A stretch of DNA of 16,932 nucleotides from NCBI GenBank assembly GCA_020349865.1, contig CP070700.1:3310699-3327630 (forward strand), written 5' to 3'. The notes beneath the pieces were generated by a model. That model did not search any database. It saw nothing but the letters and a program-made list of their open reading frames with translations, and was not told the origin of the DNA. Origin of the DNA: Desulfobacteraceae bacterium (GTDB lineage: Bacteria; Desulfobacterota; DSM-4660; Desulfatiglandales; Desulfatiglandaceae). Of this stretch, positions 1 through 5,594 are shown piece by piece (position 1 is the stretch's first letter; every line of letters begins with the position of its first letter). Made by a program: the position numbers and the translations under genes.

Positions 1-1
1 G

Positions 2-238
2 ATCGCCAAGAAAATATATGAGACTTCGGAGATTATAAAAGAGGTCTATGTTTTGTTATTGAGTAGAATAGGCAGACCGATTGACAAGCCTCAGGTGGCA
101 ACGGCACAAATACTTCTTGAGCCTGGGAAGCGAATAAATGACGTGGCCCCGAGTGCGGAAGCCATTATTGGCAAAGAGTTGAAAGATATCAATAGATTCT
201 GTCTTGAAATTGCGGAGGGAAAGTATCAGATTTGCTAA
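2..238 (+). CDS. mat: Archaeal-type S-adenosylmethionine synthetase, C-terminal fragment
   Basis: This is the last 78 codons of a gene that enters from the left edge; the frame is open from base 2 and stops at TAA 236-238. The family makes S-adenosylmethionine from methionine and ATP. The recognisable part is the C-terminal stretch VLLLSRIGRPIDKPQ followed by a conserved tail, which is typical of the archaeal-type methionine adenosyltransferase (AdoMet_Synthase family) and unlike bacterial MetK. A TTG at 53 is internal to the conserved block and is not the start. An archaeal-type enzyme in an otherwise bacterial neighbourhood is seen in some Desulfobacterota. It may supply cofactor to the radical-SAM enzyme encoded further along, although every cell needs this enzyme anyway. 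The family call is fairly firm; the N-terminal part is outside the window. Confidence 0.85.
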   Translation: MAKKIYETSEIIKEVYVLLLSRIGRPIDKPQVATAQILLEPGKRINDVAPSAEAIIGKELKDINRFCLEIAEGKYQIC

Positions 239-308
239 TCCGGGTCCAGCTCGTTAATCATTGAAGATCTTCTGCAGTGGACCCACAGAGAAGACTTGGG
301 AGAAGAAA

Positions 309-734
309 ATGAAAAGGCACATAGGCGTATGGGTGGACCATGAGAAAGCCTTCGTCGCATCAATAATCAAGGACGATGGGATGACAAAGGAAACTATTCA
401 TTATATCAAGTCCAATGTGGAAGGCCACGTTCGATTATCTGGCGGCTCTCGTTCTCGAACGCCTTACGGTCCTCAGGAAGTGGTTTCTGAAAGAAAAATG
501 CATGAAAGACGGAAACGCCACCTGCACTTGTACTACCAGAAAATCATTCGGGCAATCCGGGATGCACGAAAGATCATGATTTTTGGACCGGGTGAAGCAA
601 AACTTGAACTTGAAAAGGAGCTAAACGAATCGAAAGAACTTGCGGCAAAAGTTGTCGCTGTTGAAGCTGCAGATAAAATGACTGAGAGACAAATAGCCGC
701 CAAGGTGAGGAAATACTTTTTCCCAGGCTCATAA
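309..734 (+). CDS. Small eRF1/Pelota-like (baeRF-type) protein
   Basis: This 141-residue protein starts at ATG 309, eight bases after a GGGAG ribosome site. An upstream in-frame TTG at 261 would add 16 unlike residues and is less likely. The sequence begins MKRHIGVWVDHEKA and contains GGSRSRTPYGPQ, a basic segment (ERRKRHLHLYYQKII), the motif IFGPGEAK and the ending ADKMTERQIAAKVRKYFF. This arrangement matches short bacterial relatives of the archaeo-eukaryotic release factor eRF1/Pelota group, often annotated as translational machinery proteins. In full-length relatives the equivalent domain binds partners on the ribosome; a ribosome-rescue or stress role here is only inferred. It follows mat on the same strand with a 70-base gap that contains a 7-bp inverted repeat. 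There is no membrane segment or signal peptide. The gene is real on coding pattern and ribosome site; the function is tentative. Confidence 0.7.
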   Translation: MKRHIGVWVDHEKAFVASIIKDDGMTKETIHYIKSNVEGHVRLSGGSRSRTPYGPQEVVSERKMHERRKRHLHLYYQKIIRAIRDARKIMIFGPGEAKLELEKELNESKELAAKVVAVEAADKMTERQIAAKVRKYFFPGS

Positions 735-781
735 CGATCCAGTTAAGTTGAGTGTGATAATAGCTACCTTATCTTTTATTA

Positions 782-1843
782 TTAGATTAAATTGTTTTTA
801 AATTCCATCGGGTCTTTCTTGTATATTTTCACTGCTTTTTTACAGCCCATACTTTCCACTACTTCAATACCTTTTCTGAGATATCTGTATTGCCTAAACT
901 CCATCTTTGATTCAATATCTTCATCGATCAAGCTATAGGGTAAATTGTTAATGTGTTTTTCCAAAAATTCCGGGAAAAGCAAGTGTGCCAAGCCTCCCAC
1001 GATTGCCTCTTCCACTGCCATCCAATCATTGACAATTCTGTCTGCTTCTCCCGTGCTATGGACGCAGTTTGATTCCAGCTCATTTTTAATTGCCCTCTCG
1101 GTGTGCTCTCTCAATGCTATATGCAGCGTCTCTTCAACAGGTACCGTAAGGACTGTATAAGGATTCTTGGCGCTATTTTGCCATATGGTGTAATCATCTC
1201 TTACAAAACTGAATTCACCGCTTTGCTTCATATGAATGGTAGTCATATAAGAGCCCACTTTGCCTGAGAATAAAGTTCCTGTCAATTCTATCAGTACTTT
1301 TTTGCGCTTTCTGTTAGTAAAGCTGTACCTGGCAACATATTCTTTTGCCAAATTATGAACCAAGAAGGCTGTTACACCTTCGTCTGATATTTCAGGGCTT
1401 TCTTCAAGCAAAGTCTTTAGACTTTGATAGGGATTACTGAGTTCGGTCTCTTCCAAGGTGTAGTTAATTACATCATTACAGTAAGTCTTGAATAGGGTCG
1501 CATATTCTTTCCTTTTTTCAGGCACAAAAACTAATCGGTAGGCAAGCTTATCGAGTTTCCATCGCAGCTTTTTGGCATTGAGGTCTTTTTGGATCTTGCT
1601 GACCAAACGTGGATGATCATCAAAAAATTCAATATTTGCTCTGTGACTATCTGCATCGAAGTCTTCCTCAAAATCGTTGAACACATAAAGGGGTGCCGTC
1701 TTGTCATCAATTTTAATGAGCTCTACCAATTGAGAGTACTTTCTCTGCGAGTCAGGTGTATGCCGGATTATGCATGAGGTTATCAAAACGACCAGGAAAA
1801 TTAATCCAGATCTCACCAATGAATGCCTTCCCGTAATTATCAC
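782..1843 (-). CDS. Putative lipoprotein of unknown family
   Basis: This is a 353-residue protein beginning at GTG 1843; a start at GTG 1816, nearer a GGGAAGG site, is equally possible and would give a more compact signal peptide. Residues about 13-24 form a hydrophobic stretch ending in a lipobox, LITSC, so a lipid-anchored envelope protein is likely. The rest is soluble, mixed alpha/beta in composition and rich in charged residues. I do not recognise the family. The segment EETLHIALREHTERA followed about 35 residues later by WMAVEEAIVGGLAHLL places His and Glu residues in a way that recalls degenerate gluzincin metallopeptidases, but there is no HEXXH motif, so this is only a hint. It converges on the eRF1-like gene and has no operon partner in the window. 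Its base composition is more AT-rich than the metabolic genes to the right. Confidence 0.65.
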   Translation of the reverse strand: MIITGRHSLVRSGLIFLVVLITSCIIRHTPDSQRKYSQLVELIKIDDKTAPLYVFNDFEEDFDADSHRANIEFFDDHPRLVSKIQKDLNAKKLRWKLDKLAYRLVFVPEKRKEYATLFKTYCNDVINYTLEETELSNPYQSLKTLLEESPEISDEGVTAFLVHNLAKEYVARYSFTNRKRKKVLIELTGTLFSGKVGSYMTTIHMKQSGEFSFVRDDYTIWQNSAKNPYTVLTVPVEETLHIALREHTERAIKNELESNCVHSTGEADRIVNDWMAVEEAIVGGLAHLLFPEFLEKHINNLPYSLIDEDIESKMEFRQYRYLRKGIEVVESMGCKKAVKIYKKDPMEFKNNLI

Positions 1844-2201
1844 TGCGTTTTGCCCCCGTTATCCTTACCATGATTCCCGGAACGAGCGATATTTTTCCTT
1901 AACGGCGAATAAAAACCTTCTGTGCAAGGCTGGTAACCTAATAAAAACTCAACAAGATTTCAAGCTCAACATTTTCGAATCCTGACGGAATCTTTATTAA
2001 AATCACCTGAAATTATTATCAGCAAACGTAAGCAATGACTTTAGTTAAAAAACCAATTCTGCTGAATTGACAGGAGGGATGGCGTAAGTTAATTAAAATC
2101 AATAAATTTTAAGGTTACGTAAAGCCATTTTTAGTCTCTTCATTTTTGCTATCTCCAATTCATTGTTCGGATCAGTTACCACACGTCAGTAGGTTCTCTA
2201 A

Positions 2202-2220
2202 TCGGAACTGCCAGTTCTGA
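2202..2220 (+). promoter_or_regulatory. Distal palindromic activator site of the exported-protein promoter
   Basis: The 19-mer TCGGAACTGCCAGTTCTGA is a near-perfect palindrome (GGAAC-N5-GTTCT core). Its centre lies 208 bp upstream of the -12 C of the sigma-54 promoter at 2405-2420, within the usual range for enhancer-binding-protein sites. A matching site lies 207 bp upstream of the kamA promoter. The structure is seen directly; binding is inferred. Confidence 0.65.
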
Positions 2221-2232
2221 CAGATTGCAAAA

Positions 2233-2251
2233 TCAGAACTATGCGTTCTTG
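2233..2251 (+). promoter_or_regulatory. Degenerate third copy of the palindromic site
   Basis: TCAGAACTATGCGTTCTTG keeps the AGAAC-N5-GTTCT core of its neighbour at 2202 but with weaker flanks. It is 31 bp centre to centre from that site, about three helical turns, so both would lie on the same face of the DNA. A related but shortened element, TCAGAATTCCGA, sits at 7199-7210 in the kamA upstream region at nearly the same distance from its promoter (about 179 against 177 bp). Confidence 0.45.
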
Positions 2252-2304
2252 TTTCTATTTCTTCTGTCAATTCATATCATTAACCTTCTTTTTCAACATT
2301 TTCC

Positions 2305-2318
2305 GGGGCAGGAGCCCC
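2305..2318. repeat. GC-rich hairpin between activator sites
   Basis: GGGGC and GCCCC form a perfect 5-bp stem around the tetraloop AGGA, followed on the plus strand by ATTTTG. It has the shape of a small intrinsic terminator, but no plus-strand gene ends here. It may stop antisense or read-through transcripts, or shape the DNA between the activator sites and the promoter. Confidence 0.4.
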
Positions 2319-2334
2319 ATTTTGTCACAAGGTA

Positions 2335-2353
2335 TCGGAACCGTCAGTTCCGG
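2335..2353 (+). promoter_or_regulatory. Proximal palindromic activator site of the exported-protein promoter
   Basis: TCGGAACCGTCAGTTCCGG is the best-conserved copy of the palindrome (GGAAC-N5-GTTCC). Its centre is 75 bp upstream of the -12 C of the sigma-54 promoter. The kamA promoter has the same motif in the same orientation at exactly 75 bp. This conserved placement argues for a functional enhancer-binding-protein site. Confidence 0.7.
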
Positions 2354-2404
2354 CAGGCTTTTGGGCATGGAAAATAAAGACATATATTTCAATTAGTTAG
2401 TTGG

Positions 2405-2420
2405 TGGCACATCTGTTGCT
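2405..2420 (+). promoter_or_regulatory. Sigma-54 promoter of the exported-protein gene
   Basis: TGGCACATCTGTTGCT matches the sigma-54 (RpoN) consensus TGGCAC-N5-TTGC, with GG and GC separated by exactly 10 bases. Transcription would start near 2431, giving a leader of about 47 bases before the ATG at 2478. Sigma-54 promoters need an ATP-dependent activator bound upstream, and the palindromes at 2202 and 2335 are the obvious candidates. Confidence 0.8.
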
Positions 2421-2477
2421 CTTATGGATAAACAAAGTGTTGGCATTTAATTTACTCGAGAACAGGAGGATTTTAAG

Positions 2478-2762
2478 ATGAGAGGAAATGGAAAAAAATT
2501 GGTTATTGGATTGCTTGCTTTGGCTTTGGTTGCTTTTCTGGCAGGTCCGGCCCTGTCCCGGGGCACCGTGACCATCACGGGAACAGTCAATGAAGACTAT
2601 CAAATCGTAACCGATGATGGCAAGGTATACGATGTGGTGGATACCGAGAAGGGCGGTGAAGTGACCGAAATGGTTGATAAGAAAGTGAAAGCAACGGGGG
2701 CTGTTGAGGAAAGCGAAGGAAAGATGATGATTAGCATTACCGAGTATGAAGTGCTTGAATAA
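2478..2762 (+). CDS. Small exported protein, OB-fold-like, sigma-54 controlled
   Basis: This 94-residue protein has a strong ribosome site (ACAGGAGGA) seven bases before its ATG. Residues 1-27 are a clear signal peptide: basic start (MRGNGKK), hydrophobic core (LVIGLLALALVAFLAG) and a probable signal peptidase I site after ALS. The mature part, about 66 residues, is acidic and beta-rich: TVTITGTVNEDYQIVTDDG, then a motif of the type VKATGAVEESEGKMMISI. This pattern of short strands (xITGxV, ..KVKATGxV..) resembles small periplasmic OB-fold proteins, but no specific family is claimed. There are no cysteines in the mature part. It is monocistronic, flanked by a sigma-54 promoter and a strong terminator. 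It shares its activator palindromes with the kamA operon, suggesting both respond to the same signal. Binding of a metal, a polyanion or a cell-wall component would be guesswork. Confidence 0.8.
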   Translation: MRGNGKKLVIGLLALALVAFLAGPALSRGTVTITGTVNEDYQIVTDDGKVYDVVDTEKGGEVTEMVDKKVKATGAVEESEGKMMISITEYEVLE

Positions 2763-2787
2763 TCATCCTGAAAGAACATTCTCTAAT

Positions 2788-2813
2788 AGAGGGGGCCGAG
2801 AGAGGCCCCCTCT
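2788..2813 (+). terminator. Intrinsic terminator of the exported-protein gene
   Basis: AGAGGGGGCC and GGCCCCCTCT make a perfect 10-bp stem with a 6-base GAGAGA loop, followed by TTCT. It lies 26 bases after the stop codon of the exported-protein gene. The T-tract is short, but the stem is very stable. Confidence 0.85.
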
Positions 2814-2817
2814 TTCT

Positions 2818-3132
2818 ACCAGTAATCCACTGTGACGGCCTTTCTCTTAAGATGACGGTGTGCCTAAGTGCCTCGGAAGGTTTTTCTACGGCTTCGCGAA
2901 GGGGAGAGTCTGGTTTTTGAGATACTTGAAACCTTTGGGGTCCGCTTTGCAATTATCCATCCGAATCCCCTGTACCCACAGGAGCACGAAAGGAAATATC
3001 TGCTACTCCTTTATCCTTACCCTCACTTCATTTGCTCTTAGTGAATTTGCCTGATAAGATCGCGGGACTCTGGTAGGTCGTCATTCATCATTTTCAACGC
3101 CAGAGGATTTTAGATTTGGGATGTACAATGTC
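2818..3132. other. Intergenic stretch without a convincing gene
   Basis: About 315 bases lie between the terminator and the end of the acetyltransferase gene. A frame at 2868-3041 (plus, GTG start, 57 codons) has protein-like composition (LREGESLVFEILETFGVRF) but no ribosome site, and it overlaps another open frame; it could be a gene relic. No clear terminator for the minus-strand operon was seen: CCTCTGG and CCAGAG around 3073-3107 could pair only across a long loop. Confidence 0.4.
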
Positions 3133-3606
3133 TTAGATCTCCTTCATGAAAATTATCTTATGATCGCCCTTCCGATAAAAATCATCAAGAACGCACACCG
3201 GGCGGTAGCCGTTTTTAACATAAAAAGACCTCGCTGCAGCATAGGCCTGAGTTGATGAGGTATCGATATAGATACGCCTTGCGGTTATTCCTCTCAAAAT
3301 ATTCTCCATCCCTACAAGAAGCCTTTTCCCGACCCCTTGTCTTGAGTATCCTTTGTCCACAACGATCCAGTAAAGGTCATAGCAGTTTTCTGTCATGGGA
3401 ATGGGGCCGAAACAGATATAACCAGATAGTTCGTTCTGCATATTGGTTGCGCATAAAAAGCGGTATTCACTCCCCACAGGATGCTTTATGGCTTCTTCCA
3501 CAAGCTCTAGAGCGACCCCTATTTCTGCTTCATTGAAAGTTCCCCTCTGCTCTACGAGTCGACGGATTTCCTGCCTATCATGTTGCAAAAGCCCTCTAAT
3601 GATCAT
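3133..3606 (-). CDS. GNAT-family N-acetyltransferase
   Basis: This 157-residue protein has its ATG at 3604-3606, overlapping the stop of the preceding ligase gene by 11 bases, with AAGGT a short way upstream; translation is probably coupled. A longer frame reaching 3702 lies within the ligase gene and is not used as the start. GNAT enzymes transfer an acetyl group from acetyl-CoA to an amine. Motif A is clear: beta strand YWIVVDKGY, then SRQGVGKRLL (residues 88-97), the acetyl-CoA pyrophosphate loop. A later AAARSFYVKNGYRP (residues 123-136) is the usual motif B region. The length is that of a single-domain GNAT. Placed last in an operon with an aminomutase and ATP-grasp ligases, it probably acetylates an amine of the pathway product or intermediate, for example the side-chain amine of a beta-lysine unit. 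It is not close in length to AblB, the known beta-lysine acetyltransferase. Confidence 0.85.
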   Translation of the reverse strand: MIIRGLLQHDRQEIRRLVEQRGTFNEAEIGVALELVEEAIKHPVGSEYRFLCATNMQNELSGYICFGPIPMTENCYDLYWIVVDKGYSRQGVGKRLLVGMENILRGITARRIYIDTSSTQAYAAARSFYVKNGYRPVCVLDDFYRKGDHKIIFMKEI

Positions 3607-4606
3607 GATTTTCAGACCTTCGGACCATGAACGACAGCAGCTGATGGACCATACTGGTATAGGAAATGCCAGCCTTTTCAGCGGCTGCCGCAAACCCGGC
3701 ATCAGGACTCAGACATGGGTTGGCGTTTATCTCCAGCACATAAATATTTCCCAGACTGTCCACCCTCATATCGATACGTCCATAGTCCCTAAGCAGAAAT
3801 AGGCGAAAGCACTCCAACGCCGTGCTTGCGATTTCCTTCAGCAGCATTTTGGACAGCCCTTCTGGGAAAAACCTGGGAGTGTTCTGATATTCAAAGGAAG
3901 TCTTTTCCCACTTAGCCCGATATCCGACGATAGGGTACAGCTCTTTCGGGAAGGCAGAAAAATCGATTTCCGCTGCTGGCAAAACCTTTGTTTCCGGATA
4001 GCCGAAAAGGGAAATGTTAAACTCCCTGCCTGCTATATATTCCTCCACAAGGAGTGGTCCAAAGCGGGCGCTAAGCTCCTCCAGTCCATTTTGGAGCAAT
4101 CCCTCCTCTTCAAAAATCGATTCCTGATCGATACCAATACTGGCGTCCTCAAATCTCGGTTTAACGATCACGGGAAACCGAAGCGCGGTCGGATCTAAGG
4201 CTCCCGGATGAGAGTCCACCAGGTAATCTGAAGTCCTGATACCATGTCCCTTAAGCAACTGTTTAGTTATGACTTTGTCTGTTGTAAGCATCAGGGCTGG
4301 AGAGGGCGAACCGGAAAAGGGAATTCCTAGGAGTTCAAGTACGGCTACGGGATGCCAGGCAAGGCGAGGGTCTTCATCCACGGTTTCGCACAGGTTAAAG
4401 GCAATATTCACCCCCTCGTCATTCATTCTCACAATGAAAGACTCAACATCCCTCGTAAAAGGGATGCGTACCGATAGGTACCCTAAAGACCTGAGTGAAC
4501 TCTCAATGGCCTCCACTTGTGTAAGAACGTCTATAGATGATTCCCAGTGAGTCTTCCCTTGGGAGATGGGTTCGTTGTAAAGGATGCCAATATTCTTCTG
4601 CCGCAT
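3596..4606 (-). CDS. D-Ala-D-Ala-ligase-like ATP-grasp ligase (second of pair)
   Basis: This is a 336-residue protein starting at ATG 4604-4606 (MRQKNIGILYNEP), chosen because the N-terminal fold begins there and AGAGGT lies just upstream. ATP-grasp ligases of this group activate a carboxylate as acyl phosphate and join it to an amine. Visible motifs are FPVIVKPRFEDASIGI (about residues 144-159, ATP-grasp lysine and glycine-rich loop), LLVEEYIAGREFNISL (185-200), DYGRIDMRVD (274-283) and LEINANPCLSPDAG (291-304, metal-binding Glu and Asn). The length is normal for the D-Ala-D-Ala ligase family. It is one of two divergent ligases in tandem, so it is probably not the cell's peptidoglycan Ddl; a pathway making a non-ribosomal dipeptide or amide is more likely. 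The start overlaps the first ligase gene by 104 bases and the end overlaps the acetyltransferase gene by 11. The substrates are not predictable. Confidence 0.87.
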   Translation of the reverse strand: MRQKNIGILYNEPISQGKTHWESSIDVLTQVEAIESSLRSLGYLSVRIPFTRDVESFIVRMNDEGVNIAFNLCETVDEDPRLAWHPVAVLELLGIPFSGSPSPALMLTTDKVITKQLLKGHGIRTSDYLVDSHPGALDPTALRFPVIVKPRFEDASIGIDQESIFEEEGLLQNGLEELSARFGPLLVEEYIAGREFNISLFGYPETKVLPAAEIDFSAFPKELYPIVGYRAKWEKTSFEYQNTPRFFPEGLSKMLLKEIASTALECFRLFLLRDYGRIDMRVDSLGNIYVLEINANPCLSPDAGFAAAAEKAGISYTSMVHQLLSFMVRRSENHDH

Positions 4607-5594
4607 GACCTCTTTTCTCCAGTGTGTAGCGAGCGATGGCCGAAGACATAATGGCATGGATGAGATCCTGATAGGTCATTCCCACTTTGCTGGCAATAAT
4701 GCAAAGATCCGAATGCTCGGGATGCAATCCTGCCAGCGGGTTAACCTCCAGGAAGTTTTGAATGCCTTGGGCATCTGCTCTCAGGTCTACCCGTCCAGCA
4801 TCAAGGCAGCCAAGGCCTTTCCATGCTCTGAGGGCTACTTCTTTTGCCTTTTCCTCCATCGCGCCGCTGACGAGTCTATATTCCACCAATTCCTCGCATC
4901 GTTCTTTGTTTAGGTAAGAATAGACGCCTGATTCGGCGTTCTCCCTCAAGAGAACCTCCATGACACCAATAGCGAAGGCGTTTTCGCCATTCCCCACAAT
5001 TCCCACGGTGAACTCTTGACCTGGGAGAAACCTCTCCACCAAAACAGGCTGCTTGTATCTTGCCAACATCACCTTGCAAATGGCCGATAACTGGCTATGA
5101 CAGATGATTTTTGATGCAGGCGTGATTCCTTTTCCGGTTCCCTCGGCTACAGGTTTGACAAAAAGCGGGGGTGCAATATCAATCAGGTCAATATCCGACT
5201 CTTTCTCAACCACGTAAAATTCCGGCGTCGGGACGCCAAGGTCTCGCACGACGTGCTTGGCCATTGCCTTATGGAGCGTCAGCGAAAGGACCAGCGGGTC
5301 GGAAAAGGTATAGGGTATATCGTAGGCATCAAGTAAGGCAGGTACCTGTGCCTCCCGACCAAAACCCCTGATCCCTTCTGCAATATTAAAAACCATATCC
5401 CACCGGTGACCAGCTACGAGTCGTTTTGCCAGATTTTGGATGTTGCCAACCCAGTCTGTTTTGTATCCCAGCTTCTGGAGCGCTTGGTCGATCGATTCAA
5501 TGGTGTCGGCACGATCAAACTCTGCGGTCTCCTCCTCACCGAATCCATTGGTGAGGTACTCTTCCCGAAGATCGTAAGTAATGCCAATCTTCAT
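4503..5594 (-). CDS. D-Ala-D-Ala-ligase-like ATP-grasp ligase (first of pair)
   Basis: This is a 363-residue protein. ATG 5592-5594 is preceded by a perfect AAGGAGG site and overlaps the kamA stop codon by 4 bases (ATGA), so translation is coupled. It begins MKIGITYDLREEYLTNGFG, an N-terminal domain typical of this ATP-grasp subgroup. Motifs are LFVKPVAEGTGKGI (144-157), VLVERFLPGQEFTVGI (184-199), DAGRVDLRAD (265-274) and FLEVNPLAGLHPEHS (281-295), giving the ATP- and metal-binding residues. The reaction is ATP-dependent ligation of a carboxylate to an amine. Residues after about 328 (GHAAEEYWHPLQ onward) run into the next gene in another frame and do not resemble the family ending; a lost stop codon may have added this tail of about 35 residues. 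With the second ligase and KamA it suggests that a beta-amino acid is built into a dipeptide-like product. Confidence 0.87.
   Translation of the reverse strand: MKIGITYDLREEYLTNGFGEEETAEFDRADTIESIDQALQKLGYKTDWVGNIQNLAKRLVAGHRWDMVFNIAEGIRGFGREAQVPALLDAYDIPYTFSDPLVLSLTLHKAMAKHVVRDLGVPTPEFYVVEKESDIDLIDIAPPLFVKPVAEGTGKGITPASKIICHSQLSAICKVMLARYKQPVLVERFLPGQEFTVGIVGNGENAFAIGVMEVLLRENAESGVYSYLNKERCEELVEYRLVSGAMEEKAKEVALRAWKGLGCLDAGRVDLRADAQGIQNFLEVNPLAGLHPEHSDLCIIASKVGMTYQDLIHAIMSSAIARYTLEKRGHAAEEYWHPLQRTHLPREDSLGIIYRRSYTSGGH

Larger units (their letters stand above)
1844..2404. other. Regulatory intergenic region upstream of the exported-protein gene
   Basis: No convincing gene was found in this AT-rich stretch of about 560 bases. 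It holds three related palindromes (2202-2220, 2233-2251, 2335-2353), a GC-rich hairpin (2305-2318) and, at its right edge, a sigma-54 promoter. Short open frames in it lack usable ribosome sites. The left part (1850-2190) shows nothing I can identify beyond what is needed to express the divergent lipoprotein gene. Confidence 0.6.

Noticed and set aside
242..285. Inverted repeat GGGTCCA/TGGACCC after the mat gene as a terminator
   Set aside because: The stem is only 7 bp with a 30-base loop and there is no T-tract.
756..779. GATAA/TTATC hairpin followed by TTTTATT between the convergent genes as a terminator
   Set aside because: The stem is only 5 bp and mostly A-T; it may contribute to termination but cannot be called.
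1925..1945. Possible minus-strand sigma-54 promoter (GGTTACCAGCCTTGCA) upstream of the lipoprotein gene
   Set aside because: The GG and GC elements are 11 bases apart instead of the strictly required 10, and the -24 part is a poor match.
2868..3041. 57-codon plus-strand frame with protein-like composition
   Set aside because: No ribosome site, GTG start, overlap with another open frame and no family likeness; kept only as a note in the intergenic entry.
3596..4657. Longer start (4657) for the second ATP-grasp ligase
   Set aside because: The extra 17 residues are read from the first ligase gene and precede the natural MRQKNIGILYNEP start with its own AGAGGT site.
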